Of a stretch of 61,267 nt of DNA, positions 34,026 through 41,185 are shown piece by piece. A program made the translations under genes and the position numbers. Below the pieces are notes generated by a model. It made no database searches. It was not told the origin of the DNA and was given only the letters and a program-made list of their open reading frames with translations. This DNA comes from Pontibacter pamirensis. GTDB lineage: Bacteria > Bacteroidota > Bacteroidia > Cytophagales > Hymenobacteraceae. Numbering within the stretch: the first letter of the stretch is position 1; each line of letters starts with the position of its first letter. The stretch lies in the NCBI RefSeq assembly GCF_010015475.1, contig NZ_SSNI01000035.1:1-61267 (forward strand), written 5' to 3'.

Positions 34026-36026
34026 TTACTTCTTCAGTTTTTCTTCTATCTGCTGAATAGCGATGTGTATCTTTTTTTGACCCACTTCATCTCCAGGAAT
34101 GTCAGTTGCTGCAAGAGCTTTTAAAAACCTTAAGTCATTCTCATTTGGTAACGCAGTAGCATATTCACAAAACCTACCTAGCAAAGAAAAACGATCATTG
34201 AACCTGTTATCGACACCTAAGACGAAGGAGTCTTTCTGCACATTTACATTATGTATGGGCACCCCTAATCCCCTACTTATTTTGGTGCGGACACTGTCAA
34301 GAACCATAAATAAATTTTTAGTGTTCTCACCGCCACCCGCTAATATTTCATCCAAGCTGATGGATTGCTGCTCATCTTCCTTCAACTTTACCTGCACGAT
34401 GAATTTGTCCTCAGTATTGTCATTTTTTGCTGTTCCCAATGTACTTTCTATAAATGCCAGAGTTTGCACCTCTTTTATATCGAATTCATGTAGTATATCT
34501 CTCACCCTTGAGTTTATAGAATCCTCTTTGGCAGATTTAACAGAGAAAAGCACAGGATCTTGGGCAAACTCATAGCTTAAACCAACCCAATGAAACAGCG
34601 ACTTGTATATCAGTGGCCTTGCTTCCTCCACCTGGAGGTCAGTAAAGGTTTCGAAGTACTGGCGGAGCCATTTTGATTGGGCTGAGTTATCAACTAAATC
34701 CAGGTTTAGAAGAAATGAACTAAAATCGGATAACAGGAACCGGATTGTTTCTTTATCCCTAAAGTGTCCGAGACCACAACAGGTGGAGATGGCAAATTCA
34801 TTTCTAGTCTGATCATTCCTTTCGTGTGATGAAATGTAGTCCATCAGCGCTTGCTTACTTTCCTCCAGGTCATTTTCAGAGATCAACATACTAATGTCGA
34901 AAATCAATGATTCAGTGCCTTTCTTTAGATGCTCATTCAAATAAGGGATGTATCCTTTGTTATCAAGCTTCTGTAAAGTGGCAATAACAAGTTTGAATAA
35001 ATACTCATCTTCAGTCTCGAGTAGTGGTAGCAGATACTTTGCAGCTGGTTTGTACTTTAGCTCACCCAAGGTCCTTATTATCTCTACTTTTCCACCCTCT
35101 AACTCATTGCGCACCGGATCCATTATACTGGCCGGATAGATACCACCCGTACCCGCTTCTTTTAGCTGTGCAAGCAACACAGGTCCTACAAAGTCGGCAC
35201 TCTCAGTTGATAACTGCCTAACAGCTTCACCTTGCACCACGCTGCTTGAGTCCTTGAGAAGTGTAATTAGAATTTCTCTTGACTTTTTAGACTTCGCCTT
35301 TCCCATACGGCGCGCAAGGGCGAGCCTAGTATTTAGATTTGGGGCATCTACTGCTCTCTTGAAGACTTTATTGTATGAACGGTTGCCCGTTAAGTGCAAC
35401 ATCATCAAGTATTGACTAGCCATATCCCATTGAGAACTGAGAAGACTTTTCTCAAGCTTATGGAGAAGCTGCTTTTGAAATTTCCTATTGGGTTCATTAT
35501 TTACAGCAACAGCGAGAAATTCATCTAATTCAGAGAATGATTTTTCAGAAGATTGGCTGGAGTGGCTTGTGCTTAACAAATTGTAACTCACCCTTTCCCC
35601 CTTTACAAAAAAGTCTCCTGAGGTAGGTGACCAGACACGGTAAGCAAGCCCCTGCTGAATAGCATTATAAAAACTAATCAGCTCGGGCTCTTCTTCAATT
35701 AACTGTAGCCAATATTCCTTGCCTTCATCAGTCAGGGTATGCTTATTAAGAAAAAGTATATATTTTTCTCCTGTACGCATAGTGTCGATTGGGCCATACC
35801 TATTGCTGAAGCCTGAAATCCATATTTCATCCTTCTCTAAGATGCCTTTGTAGGACTTAAGCAGTTTGGCCCTTGCTCTGAAATCTCCTTCACCTGTTAT
35901 TTGGAAAAGACCTATTACATCAGAACTATCAATCATCGTTTGCCAGGCTGGGTCATGCCATGTATCCGCCTTTACATATGTAAAGGACAGCAGCAAAAAG
36001 AGGCAGATGGTTAGGGTTTTGAACAT
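34026..36026 (-). CDS. Secreted HEAT-repeat protein, 666 aa
   Basis: A signal peptide (about 1-20, cleavage before DTWHDPAWQ) is followed by a beta-rich N-terminal domain (about 25-165). A long helical HEAT-like region spans about 190-560 (LNTRLALARRMGKAKSKKSREILITLL, SSVVQGEAVRQLSTESADFV). The C-terminal part (about 560-666) is charged. It is a larger paralogue of the protein at 27777. The gene is markedly more AT-rich than rtcB and ro60 on either side and is on the opposite strand, so it looks like a later insertion into the RNA-repair cluster. Function unknown. Confidence 0.7.
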   Translation of the reverse strand: MFKTLTICLFLLLSFTYVKADTWHDPAWQTMIDSSDVIGLFQITGEGDFRARAKLLKSYKGILEKDEIWISGFSNRYGPIDTMRTGEKYILFLNKHTLTDEGKEYWLQLIEEEPELISFYNAIQQGLAYRVWSPTSGDFFVKGERVSYNLLSTSHSSQSSEKSFSELDEFLAVAVNNEPNRKFQKQLLHKLEKSLLSSQWDMASQYLMMLHLTGNRSYNKVFKRAVDAPNLNTRLALARRMGKAKSKKSREILITLLKDSSSVVQGEAVRQLSTESADFVGPVLLAQLKEAGTGGIYPASIMDPVRNELEGGKVEIIRTLGELKYKPAAKYLLPLLETEDEYLFKLVIATLQKLDNKGYIPYLNEHLKKGTESLIFDISMLISENDLEESKQALMDYISSHERNDQTRNEFAISTCCGLGHFRDKETIRFLLSDFSSFLLNLDLVDNSAQSKWLRQYFETFTDLQVEEARPLIYKSLFHWVGLSYEFAQDPVLFSVKSAKEDSINSRVRDILHEFDIKEVQTLAFIESTLGTAKNDNTEDKFIVQVKLKEDEQQSISLDEILAGGGENTKNLFMVLDSVRTKISRGLGVPIHNVNVQKDSFVLGVDNRFNDRFSLLGRFCEYATALPNENDLRFLKALAATDIPGDEVGQKKIHIAIQQIEEKLKK

Positions 36027-36109
36027 TGAAATCTATTTTTGCATTATTGGCAACGTGCTTAGCTTTCCTGTGGCTCAACTACCGGAAGGTGTTGTTGGCC
36101 CATGGTATT

Positions 36110-37333
36110 TTACATTGTTAATACTCCCCCTTTTATTTTGAATTCTTCCTCTGAATAACTCCTGTCAAAAAAGTTAAACCCAATATCTATGGTTACAGGG
36201 TCTTCTCCCTCCACTATAAACTTAAAGTACCTACCATCAGTTGAAATCTCTTTCACTCTCTCCGCTTCAGAACTGTCGTACCCCTCACCTCTCATTTCTT
36301 CATCCCGAGAGGGAAACCATAAAGTGTTGTGCTTGAAGTTCAAGGTAAATCTTTCCTTAAATGAAATGTTCGTTTTCTTTCCTATGCGAAGGTAGTCCCA
36401 CAGCAAGAAGCTCTCCGACTGGGGCAGCACTAACTCTTTACCATTCTTCTCAAACTTCAGAAAATGAAGTGCGGGATAAAAAGGCAAACTCGCTTTGTAC
36501 AGTGGCTTTAGGTTTAATTGTTGGTAGAGATAGCGGAATGGGATCAATGCCCATACCAGTTCATTTGGCCCCGCATTTCCGTAATCTGATACTGTCTTAT
36601 AGATACTGTCACCTTTGATGAAAGAAACAGTAATCTTCTCTCCATCCGTAAATCCCCCTGAAAATTCATCAGGAATATTATTGATGTCAGCCTTTCTAAA
36701 GTTGCTTTCTAACTCCTGATAAAGCTCCTCTGGAACAGAACCAGTATAAAAACCGGTTTTGGTTGTGTAGCGCTCGCCATAGAATGTCACCTGACCGTCA
36801 GAACTGATGATGGTGTTGGAAGCCTGACAAGTGCCATAGCAACCAGAGGTTGAAACTACTATTTTATCGAAGGTTGGCTCAGCATTCGAGCTGTAATTCT
36901 TTCGTACAAACGTCCAAGGCTCACCCCGCTCAGTTGCAAACGAGAGTGTATCTTCCGTGAGTTTAACAACCTTGAGGCCCCACCATGTGGAGTCTGTAAG
37001 ATTAAATATCTTCAAGCTGTCTCCTTTTACATAATATTTTGTTTTAGAACCAAGATAGATAAGTTTTCTGTCTCTGCGTTCCTTACCACGCAGCATTCTA
37101 TAATATCCCCTTTTAACATCTGCTATGCCGTTAGAGTCAAAAGAGAACCCCTGCTCAACCAGCCCAGCAATAGGAGGTGGACGTTCATTTCTCTTATCGC
37201 TACCCGATACTCCTTTCAAATCCGCTGGCAGCCAATGTCCGTACAACTCTGGCAAGAGCTTCTTTTCTTCGTTGCGCTCATGGCAATAAGAAAGTAGAAG
37301 AACGCTTAGTAAAACAAGGGCAAAATTTTTCAT
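36110..37333 (-). CDS. Lipoprotein with DUF6438-like domain
   Basis: A 407-aa lipoprotein with signal and lipobox LLSYC (Cys at about 17). Residues about 25-150 are beta-rich and resemble lipocalin-like domains. At about 155-270 the segment STSGCYGTCQASNTIISSDGQVTFYGERY has the Cys pair and strand pattern of DUF6438. The C-terminal 130 residues are not recognised. It lies 83 nt upstream of the HEAT-repeat gene on the same strand, with the same AT-rich composition. The two probably form one unit inserted between rtcB and ro60. Confidence 0.65.
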   Translation of the reverse strand: MKNFALVLLSVLLLSYCHERNEEKKLLPELYGHWLPADLKGVSGSDKRNERPPPIAGLVEQGFSFDSNGIADVKRGYYRMLRGKERRDRKLIYLGSKTKYYVKGDSLKIFNLTDSTWWGLKVVKLTEDTLSFATERGEPWTFVRKNYSSNAEPTFDKIVVSTSGCYGTCQASNTIISSDGQVTFYGERYTTKTGFYTGSVPEELYQELESNFRKADINNIPDEFSGGFTDGEKITVSFIKGDSIYKTVSDYGNAGPNELVWALIPFRYLYQQLNLKPLYKASLPFYPALHFLKFEKNGKELVLPQSESFLLWDYLRIGKKTNISFKERFTLNFKHNTLWFPSRDEEMRGEGYDSSEAERVKEISTDGRYFKFIVEGEDPVTIDIGFNFFDRSYSEEEFKIKGGVLTM

Positions 37334-37483
37334 TGTCTATTGGGCAAACTACTTGGTATAAGATATGAACATACGGTTCAATGCCAATTTCAACAAACAA
37401 CTCTATGTTCACATATGTAAAATACTATATTTTAACTCTCTACCCTTTAAATATTTTTTAAATTATTTTTACCTCCCCTCCTC

Positions 37484-37520
37484 CTACGCAAAAAGACTGC
37501 GCACTAGCCCCTGAACTTTG
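37484..37520 (+). promoter_or_regulatory. RNA-repair regulon promoter 3 (ro60 - Y RNAs)
   Basis: CTACGCA-AAAAGAC-TGCGCAC at 37484-37504, then 8 nt, then the -7 box GAACTTTG (37513-37520). The ATG of ro60 follows 23 nt later. It has the same operator consensus and phasing as promoters 1 and 2. Confidence 0.75.
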
Positions 37521-37543
37521 GTCTATCATATAAGGAAAAGGCC

Positions 37544-39061
37544 ATGAAGTTCAACTTTCTCACACCAAAAAAGCACCAGACCACGAACTACGAAGGAGCG
37601 CTGGCCTGGAAAACAGGACCAGACGCCGAGCTGTATGCAGCCGTTGTGACTGCCTCGCTGAACGACAAGTTTTACGAGAGCAGCGACAAGCGCCTGGAGC
37701 GTATCCGGGAGCTCATTGCGCAGAACGAGCCGTCGTTTGTGGCGAAACTAGCGGTGTATGCACGCACGCAGATGCACCTGCGCAGCGTGCCGCTGGTACT
37801 GGTGGTGGAGCTGGCGAAAGTACACGCTGGCGATGACCTGGTGAGCCGCACCGTTGCCCGCGTGGTACAGCGCGCCGACGAGATTATTGAACTCCTCGCC
37901 TACTACAGCCTGAGCAACGGGCGCACGGGTACCAAGAAGCTGGGCCGCCTCTCCAAGCAGCTGCAGAAAGGACTGGCCATGACCTTTAACAATTTCGACG
38001 AGTACCAGTTCGCCAAGTATAACCGTGCCACAGACATCAAGCTGCGCGACGCGCTGTTCCTGGTGCACCCAAAGTCTAAAGACGAAAACCAGCGGGCACT
38101 CTTCGACAAAATAGCCGCCGATACGCTGGCCACGCCTTATACCTGGGAGACGGAATTATCGGCTCTGGGGCAGCAAGCGTTTGAGGATACCGCCACCAAA
38201 GCCGCTGTGGTGCGGGCAAAGTGGGAAGAGCTGCTAGACAGCAACAGGCTCGGCTATATGGCCCTGCTGCGTAACCTGCGCAACATCATGGAAGCAGAGG
38301 TATCGGGTGCGCACATGCAGCGCGTATGCGCCACCCTCTCCGATGGCCGCGCTGTGCAGAAGGCCAGGCAGCTGCCGTTCCGATACCTGGCGGCTTACCG
38401 CGAGGTGCTGCAGCTGAAGTCCGGCTTTACTGCACTAGTGCTGGATGCGTTGGAGGAGGCGGTACAGGTAAGCGTGCAGAACATGCAGGGCTTCAGCGAG
38501 GAGGTGCGCGTGGTGGTAGCCTGCGATGTGTCGGGCTCCATGCAAAAGGCTGTTTCTCCAAGAAGCAAAATCCTGAACTACGACATCGGGCTCATGCTGG
38601 GCATGCTGTTGCAGCACCGTTGCCGGAATGTGATAACCGGCATGTTCGGCGACACCTGGAAAGTACTCAACCTGCCTCGCAAGAGTGTATTGGCCAATGT
38701 GCAGGAGTTCTACCGACGCGAAGGTGAGGTAGGCTACTCTACCAACGGCTACCTGGTCATCCGTGACCTGGTTAACCGTCGCGTGAAGGCAGACAAAGTG
38801 ATGGTCTTCACCGACTGCCAGCTCTGGGACAGCACAGGCTACCACCAGAGCCTGACCCAGGAGTGGAAGAAGTACAAGGCAGTGGCACCCAATGCCCGCC
38901 TCTACCTCTTCGACCTGGCGGGCTATGGCTCCTCGCCCATCAACCTGCTGCAGGAAGATGTTTTCCTCATAGCGGGCTGGAGCGATAAAATATTCGAGGT
39001 GCTGGAGGCAATAGAGAACGGTGGTACTGCCCTGGAGAATATTGAAGCAGTAGAACTATAA
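37544..39061 (+). CDS. rsr: Ro60 / TROVE-domain RNA-binding protein (Rsr)
   Basis: A 505-aa orthologue of Ro60. The N-terminal TROVE ring of helical repeats spans about 1-320 (ALAWKTGPDAELYAAVVTASL, EPSFVAKLAVYARTQMHLRSVP, ISKAL-like NGRTGTKKLGRLSKQLQKGLA). The C-terminal von Willebrand A domain has the MIDAS DVSGSMQ (about 327), then FTDCQLWD. Ro60 holds ends of misfolded RNAs and binds Y RNAs, which direct it to nucleases. Here the Y-RNA-like array starts only 3 nt after the stop codon. The promoter carries the regulon operator. Confidence 0.95.
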   Translation: MKFNFLTPKKHQTTNYEGALAWKTGPDAELYAAVVTASLNDKFYESSDKRLERIRELIAQNEPSFVAKLAVYARTQMHLRSVPLVLVVELAKVHAGDDLVSRTVARVVQRADEIIELLAYYSLSNGRTGTKKLGRLSKQLQKGLAMTFNNFDEYQFAKYNRATDIKLRDALFLVHPKSKDENQRALFDKIAADTLATPYTWETELSALGQQAFEDTATKAAVVRAKWEELLDSNRLGYMALLRNLRNIMEAEVSGAHMQRVCATLSDGRAVQKARQLPFRYLAAYREVLQLKSGFTALVLDALEEAVQVSVQNMQGFSEEVRVVVACDVSGSMQKAVSPRSKILNYDIGLMLGMLLQHRCRNVITGMFGDTWKVLNLPRKSVLANVQEFYRREGEVGYSTNGYLVIRDLVNRRVKADKVMVFTDCQLWDSTGYHQSLTQEWKKYKAVAPNARLYLFDLAGYGSSPINLLQEDVFLIAGWSDKIFEVLEAIENGGTALENIEAVEL

Positions 39062-39064
39062 AAC

Positions 39065-39176
39065 GCAGGAGGTGCCGTAGGTGCGTGGTACTTCGGTGAA
39101 GTCTTACATGGACGAGCAGGTTCAAATCCTGCAGGCTGCCAACAGCCTTGTCACGGGCCGCTTGTTGCCCTCCTGC
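39065..39176 (+). ncRNA. Y-RNA-like module 1
   Basis: The closing stem is GCAGGAGG (39065-39072) with CCTCCTGC (39169-39176). It carries the shared motifs GGTGCCGTAG, TACTTCG and CGCTTGTTGCC. Inside are a T-arm mimic GCAGG-TTCAAAT-CCTGC (39116-39132) and a 6-bp acceptor-like hairpin AGGCTG-CCAA-CAGCCT. There is no D arm. It starts 3 nt after the ro60 stop. Confidence 0.7.
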
Positions 39177-39189
39177 TTTTAAGATTTTA

Positions 39190-39347
39190 AAATGAGCGGT
39201 GCCGTAGGCTGGAGTTACTTCGTCAGGGTACTGGAGTTGCAGGTTCGAGTCCTGCTTCTCAGGTCAGTAAAGGCCAGGAATAGTGAAAGGGTAACACGCC
39301 AGTGAGTACAATTTATAGGTCTCCGGCCGCCTTTCGCCCGCTCATTT
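39190..39347 (+). ncRNA. Y-RNA-like module 2
   Basis: The closing stem is AAATGAGCG (39190-39198) with CGCTCATTT (39339-39347). The second helix is GGCTGGAG with CTCCGGCC. It has GGTGCCGTAG, TTACTTCG and CGCCTTTCGCC in the conserved positions. It has a T-arm mimic GCAGG-TTCGAGT-CCTGC (39239-39255). The remaining 80 nt do not fold as an obvious D arm. It is the longest of the five. Confidence 0.7.
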
Positions 39348-39356
39348 TAGATATTG

Positions 39357-39490
39357 AAGTGGTGCCGTAGACAAGGGTTACTTCGTGTGTCGCAGGTTCG
39401 ACTCCTGCCAGAGTCACCAGGTTCTGTAGCTCAGCTGGTAGAGCAACGCCTTGCAAAAGGTTTAGGTCCCTTGTCGCCTGTCGCCCGCTT
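39357..39490 (+). ncRNA. Y-RNA-like module 3 with permuted tRNA mimic
   Basis: The closing stem is AAGTGG/CCGCTT and helix II is ACAAGGG/CCCTTGT. It has GGTGCCGTAG, TTACTTCG and CGCCTGTCGCC. The insert reads in permuted tRNA order: T arm (39392-39408), a 7-bp acceptor-like stem CAGAGTC/GGTTCTG closed by loop ACCA, the bases TA, a D arm GCTC-AGCTGGTA-GAGC (39429-39444), then a small GCAA-loop hairpin. Confidence 0.75.
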
Positions 39491-39502
39491 TTTATAAACA
39501 AA

Positions 39503-39573
39503 ACAGAGTGCCGTTAAATGGAGTTACTTCGCCTGTCACGCAAAATCCAACTCCATTTGCCTGTCGCCTCTGT
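39503..39573 (+). ncRNA. Y-RNA-like module 4, minimal form
   Basis: Only 71 nt. The closing stem is ACAGAG/CTCTGT. A perfect 10-bp second helix is AAATGGAGTT (39516-39525) with AACTCCATTT (39549-39558). It keeps TGCCGT, TTACTTCG and GCCTGTCGCC but has no tRNA-like insert, so it shows the bare Ro-binding core. Confidence 0.7.
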
Positions 39574-39580
39574 CTTACTG

Positions 39581-39709
39581 GAACAGGTGCCGTAGGCAAG
39601 CGTTACTTCGACTTTTAATCGAGAGGCCGCGGGTTCGATTCCCGCCACGTTTCAAGCGTGTAGCTCAGTGGTAGAGCACTATGTCGCTTGCCATCTGTCG
39701 TCCTGCTTC
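39581..39709 (+). ncRNA. Y-RNA-like module 5 with permuted tRNA-Lys mimic
   Basis: The closing stem is GAACAGG with CCTG-C-TTC and helix II is GGCAAGCG/CGCTTGCC. It has GGTGCCGTAG, TTACTTCG and CTGTCGTCC. The insert is a nearly complete circularly permuted tRNA: anticodon arm TTCGA-CTTTTAA-TCGAG (tRNA-Lys UUU loop), variable bases, T arm GCGGG-TTCGATT-CCCGC, a 6-bp acceptor stem with a TCA loop, TA, then D arm GCTC-AGTGGTA-GAGC. Confidence 0.78.
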
Positions 39710-39764
39710 TTTTTTACCTGAAGCTACCTTAGGCCCGTAAGCCCGGGGAGTTTCGGGTAAAAAA
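39710..39764 (+). terminator. Long hairpin ending the Y-RNA array
   Basis: TTTTTTACCTGAA (39710-39722) pairs with TTTCGGGTAAAAAA (39751-39764), allowing one G-T pair, around a GC-rich loop that can fold again. It follows the T-run of module 5. It may terminate the array transcript or protect its 3' end. It precedes hen1 by 44 nt. Confidence 0.55.
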
Positions 39765-39808
39765 CCTATATTGAATTTTAAATATATCTCTAAAAAGAGA
39801 AAAATCAG

Positions 39809-41185
39809 ATGCTTTTAGAAATCACGACCACGCATTCCCCGGCCACAGACCTAGGCTTCCTGCTACACAAGCACCCGGACAGGCTGCAGTCGGTGGAGCT
39901 GGCGGCGGGAAAGGCGCATATCTTTTACCCCGAAGCCACCGCAGCACGCTGTACCGCCTGCCTGATGCTCGACATCAACCCGGTGGACCTGGTGCGGGTG
40001 CGGAAAGGGAATAATGCCCTGCAGGACCAGTACGTAAACGACAGGCCTTACACGAGCAATTCTTTTCTGAGCTCCGCTATTTCCAAGGCCTTCGGCTCTG
40101 CCCTCAACGGCAGGTGCAACACCAGGCCGGAGCTGCCGGAGATTTTTATGCCTTTCACTTTGCGGCTCAGCTCCCTCCGCGTGGATACGGACCTGGAGAT
40201 GGTAGAGCGGTTGTTTGTTCCGCTGGGCTATGCGCTGCAAACAGAGACGATTCCGCTGGACATGGCTTTCCCGCAATGGAGCCAGAGCAGGTATGTGAAT
40301 CTGACACTGAAGAAAGTCTGCCCCCTGCAGGAACTGCTCTCGCATGTGTATGTGCTCATCCCGGTGCTGGACAACAGCCGCCACAGCTATGTGACACAGC
40401 ATGATATCGAGATACTCCTGCAGAAAGGACAGGGCTGGCTGGAGCAGCACCCGGAGCGCGACTGGATTACGCGCAGGTTCCTGCGCAACATCCGCACCAT
40501 TGCCAACGAGGCTATCCTGCGGCTGGCAGGTGAAGAAGTCATGCCGTCTGATGAACCCAAATCTCCGCTACAGGAGAGCCTGCACCAGCTGCGCCTCAAC
40601 CGGGCTTTTGAGCGGCTCCAGCAGAGTGGTGCGCAACGGGTGTTGGACCTGGGCTGCGGTTCAGGCAAGCTGCTGCGGTTGTTGCTCAAGGATGGGCAGT
40701 TCCGGAAGATAGCCGGCATGGATGTTTCCTTCTCAGAACTCCAGCTGGCAAATGAAAACCTGCACCTGGACGAGGCCTCCCCTGCCCTGCGCGAACGGCT
40801 CTCCCTGTTTCAGGGCTCCGTCACCTACCTGGACGAGCGCCTGAAAGGATACGACGCCCTCGCCATGGTGGAGGTAATCGAGCACCTCGATGCGGAAAGA
40901 CTACCGACCATGGAACGTGTTGTCTTCGGCTATGCGGCCCCAGACACCGTGGTGCTCACAACGCCTAATGCAGAGTACAACGTTGTGTTCGAACGGCTGG
41001 ACCCGGAGGCTTTCCGCCACCAGGACCACCGCTTTGAATGGACGCGGGAGGAGTTTCAAAACTGGTGCGGGCACGTGTGCGAACGCTACGGCTATGAAGT
41101 GCGCCTGGAGCCAGTTGGTCAGGAAGAGCCTGAAGTAGGTGCACCCTCACAAATGGCGGTATTCAAAAAGAAAGGAACAGCATGA
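39809..41185 (+). CDS. hen1: 3'-terminal RNA ribose 2'-O-methyltransferase Hen1
   Basis: A 458-aa bacterial Hen1. The N-terminal Hen1-L domain occupies about 1-240 (LGFLLHKHPDRLQSVELAAGKAHIFYPE). The C-terminal methyltransferase has SAM motif VLDLGCGSGKLLRLLL (about 277-292). The metal-binding E-x-x-E-H of MVEVIEHLD (about 353) has the partner His in FRHQDHRFEW (about 397), which binds the RNA end. Hen1 methylates the 2'-OH at the break before ligation, so the repaired site resists another cut. The ATG of pnkp overlaps its stop by 4 nt, the usual obligate pair. No regulon operator lies directly upstream. Confidence 0.96.
   Translation: MLLEITTTHSPATDLGFLLHKHPDRLQSVELAAGKAHIFYPEATAARCTACLMLDINPVDLVRVRKGNNALQDQYVNDRPYTSNSFLSSAISKAFGSALNGRCNTRPELPEIFMPFTLRLSSLRVDTDLEMVERLFVPLGYALQTETIPLDMAFPQWSQSRYVNLTLKKVCPLQELLSHVYVLIPVLDNSRHSYVTQHDIEILLQKGQGWLEQHPERDWITRRFLRNIRTIANEAILRLAGEEVMPSDEPKSPLQESLHQLRLNRAFERLQQSGAQRVLDLGCGSGKLLRLLLKDGQFRKIAGMDVSFSELQLANENLHLDEASPALRERLSLFQGSVTYLDERLKGYDALAMVEVIEHLDAERLPTMERVVFGYAAPDTVVLTTPNAEYNVVFERLDPEAFRHQDHRFEWTREEFQNWCGHVCERYGYEVRLEPVGQEEPEVGAPSQMAVFKKKGTA

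Noticed and set aside
39391..39470. Apparent tRNA gene (T arm, acceptor-like stem and D arm present)
   Set aside because: The arms are in permuted order, there is no normal anticodon arm, and the segment lies inside a Y-RNA-like stem. It is a tRNA mimic, not a standard tRNA gene.
39603..39680. Apparent tRNA-Lys(TTT) gene
   Set aside because: The 3' half precedes the 5' half, and helix II of the Y-like module encloses it. No standard tRNA with D arm upstream of the anticodon arm can be drawn.
39065..39709. CRISPR array, because short motifs recur at intervals
   Set aside because: The repeats are short, spaced at unequal 70-160 nt, and are parts of paired stems. There are no direct repeats of 25-40 bp and no cas genes.
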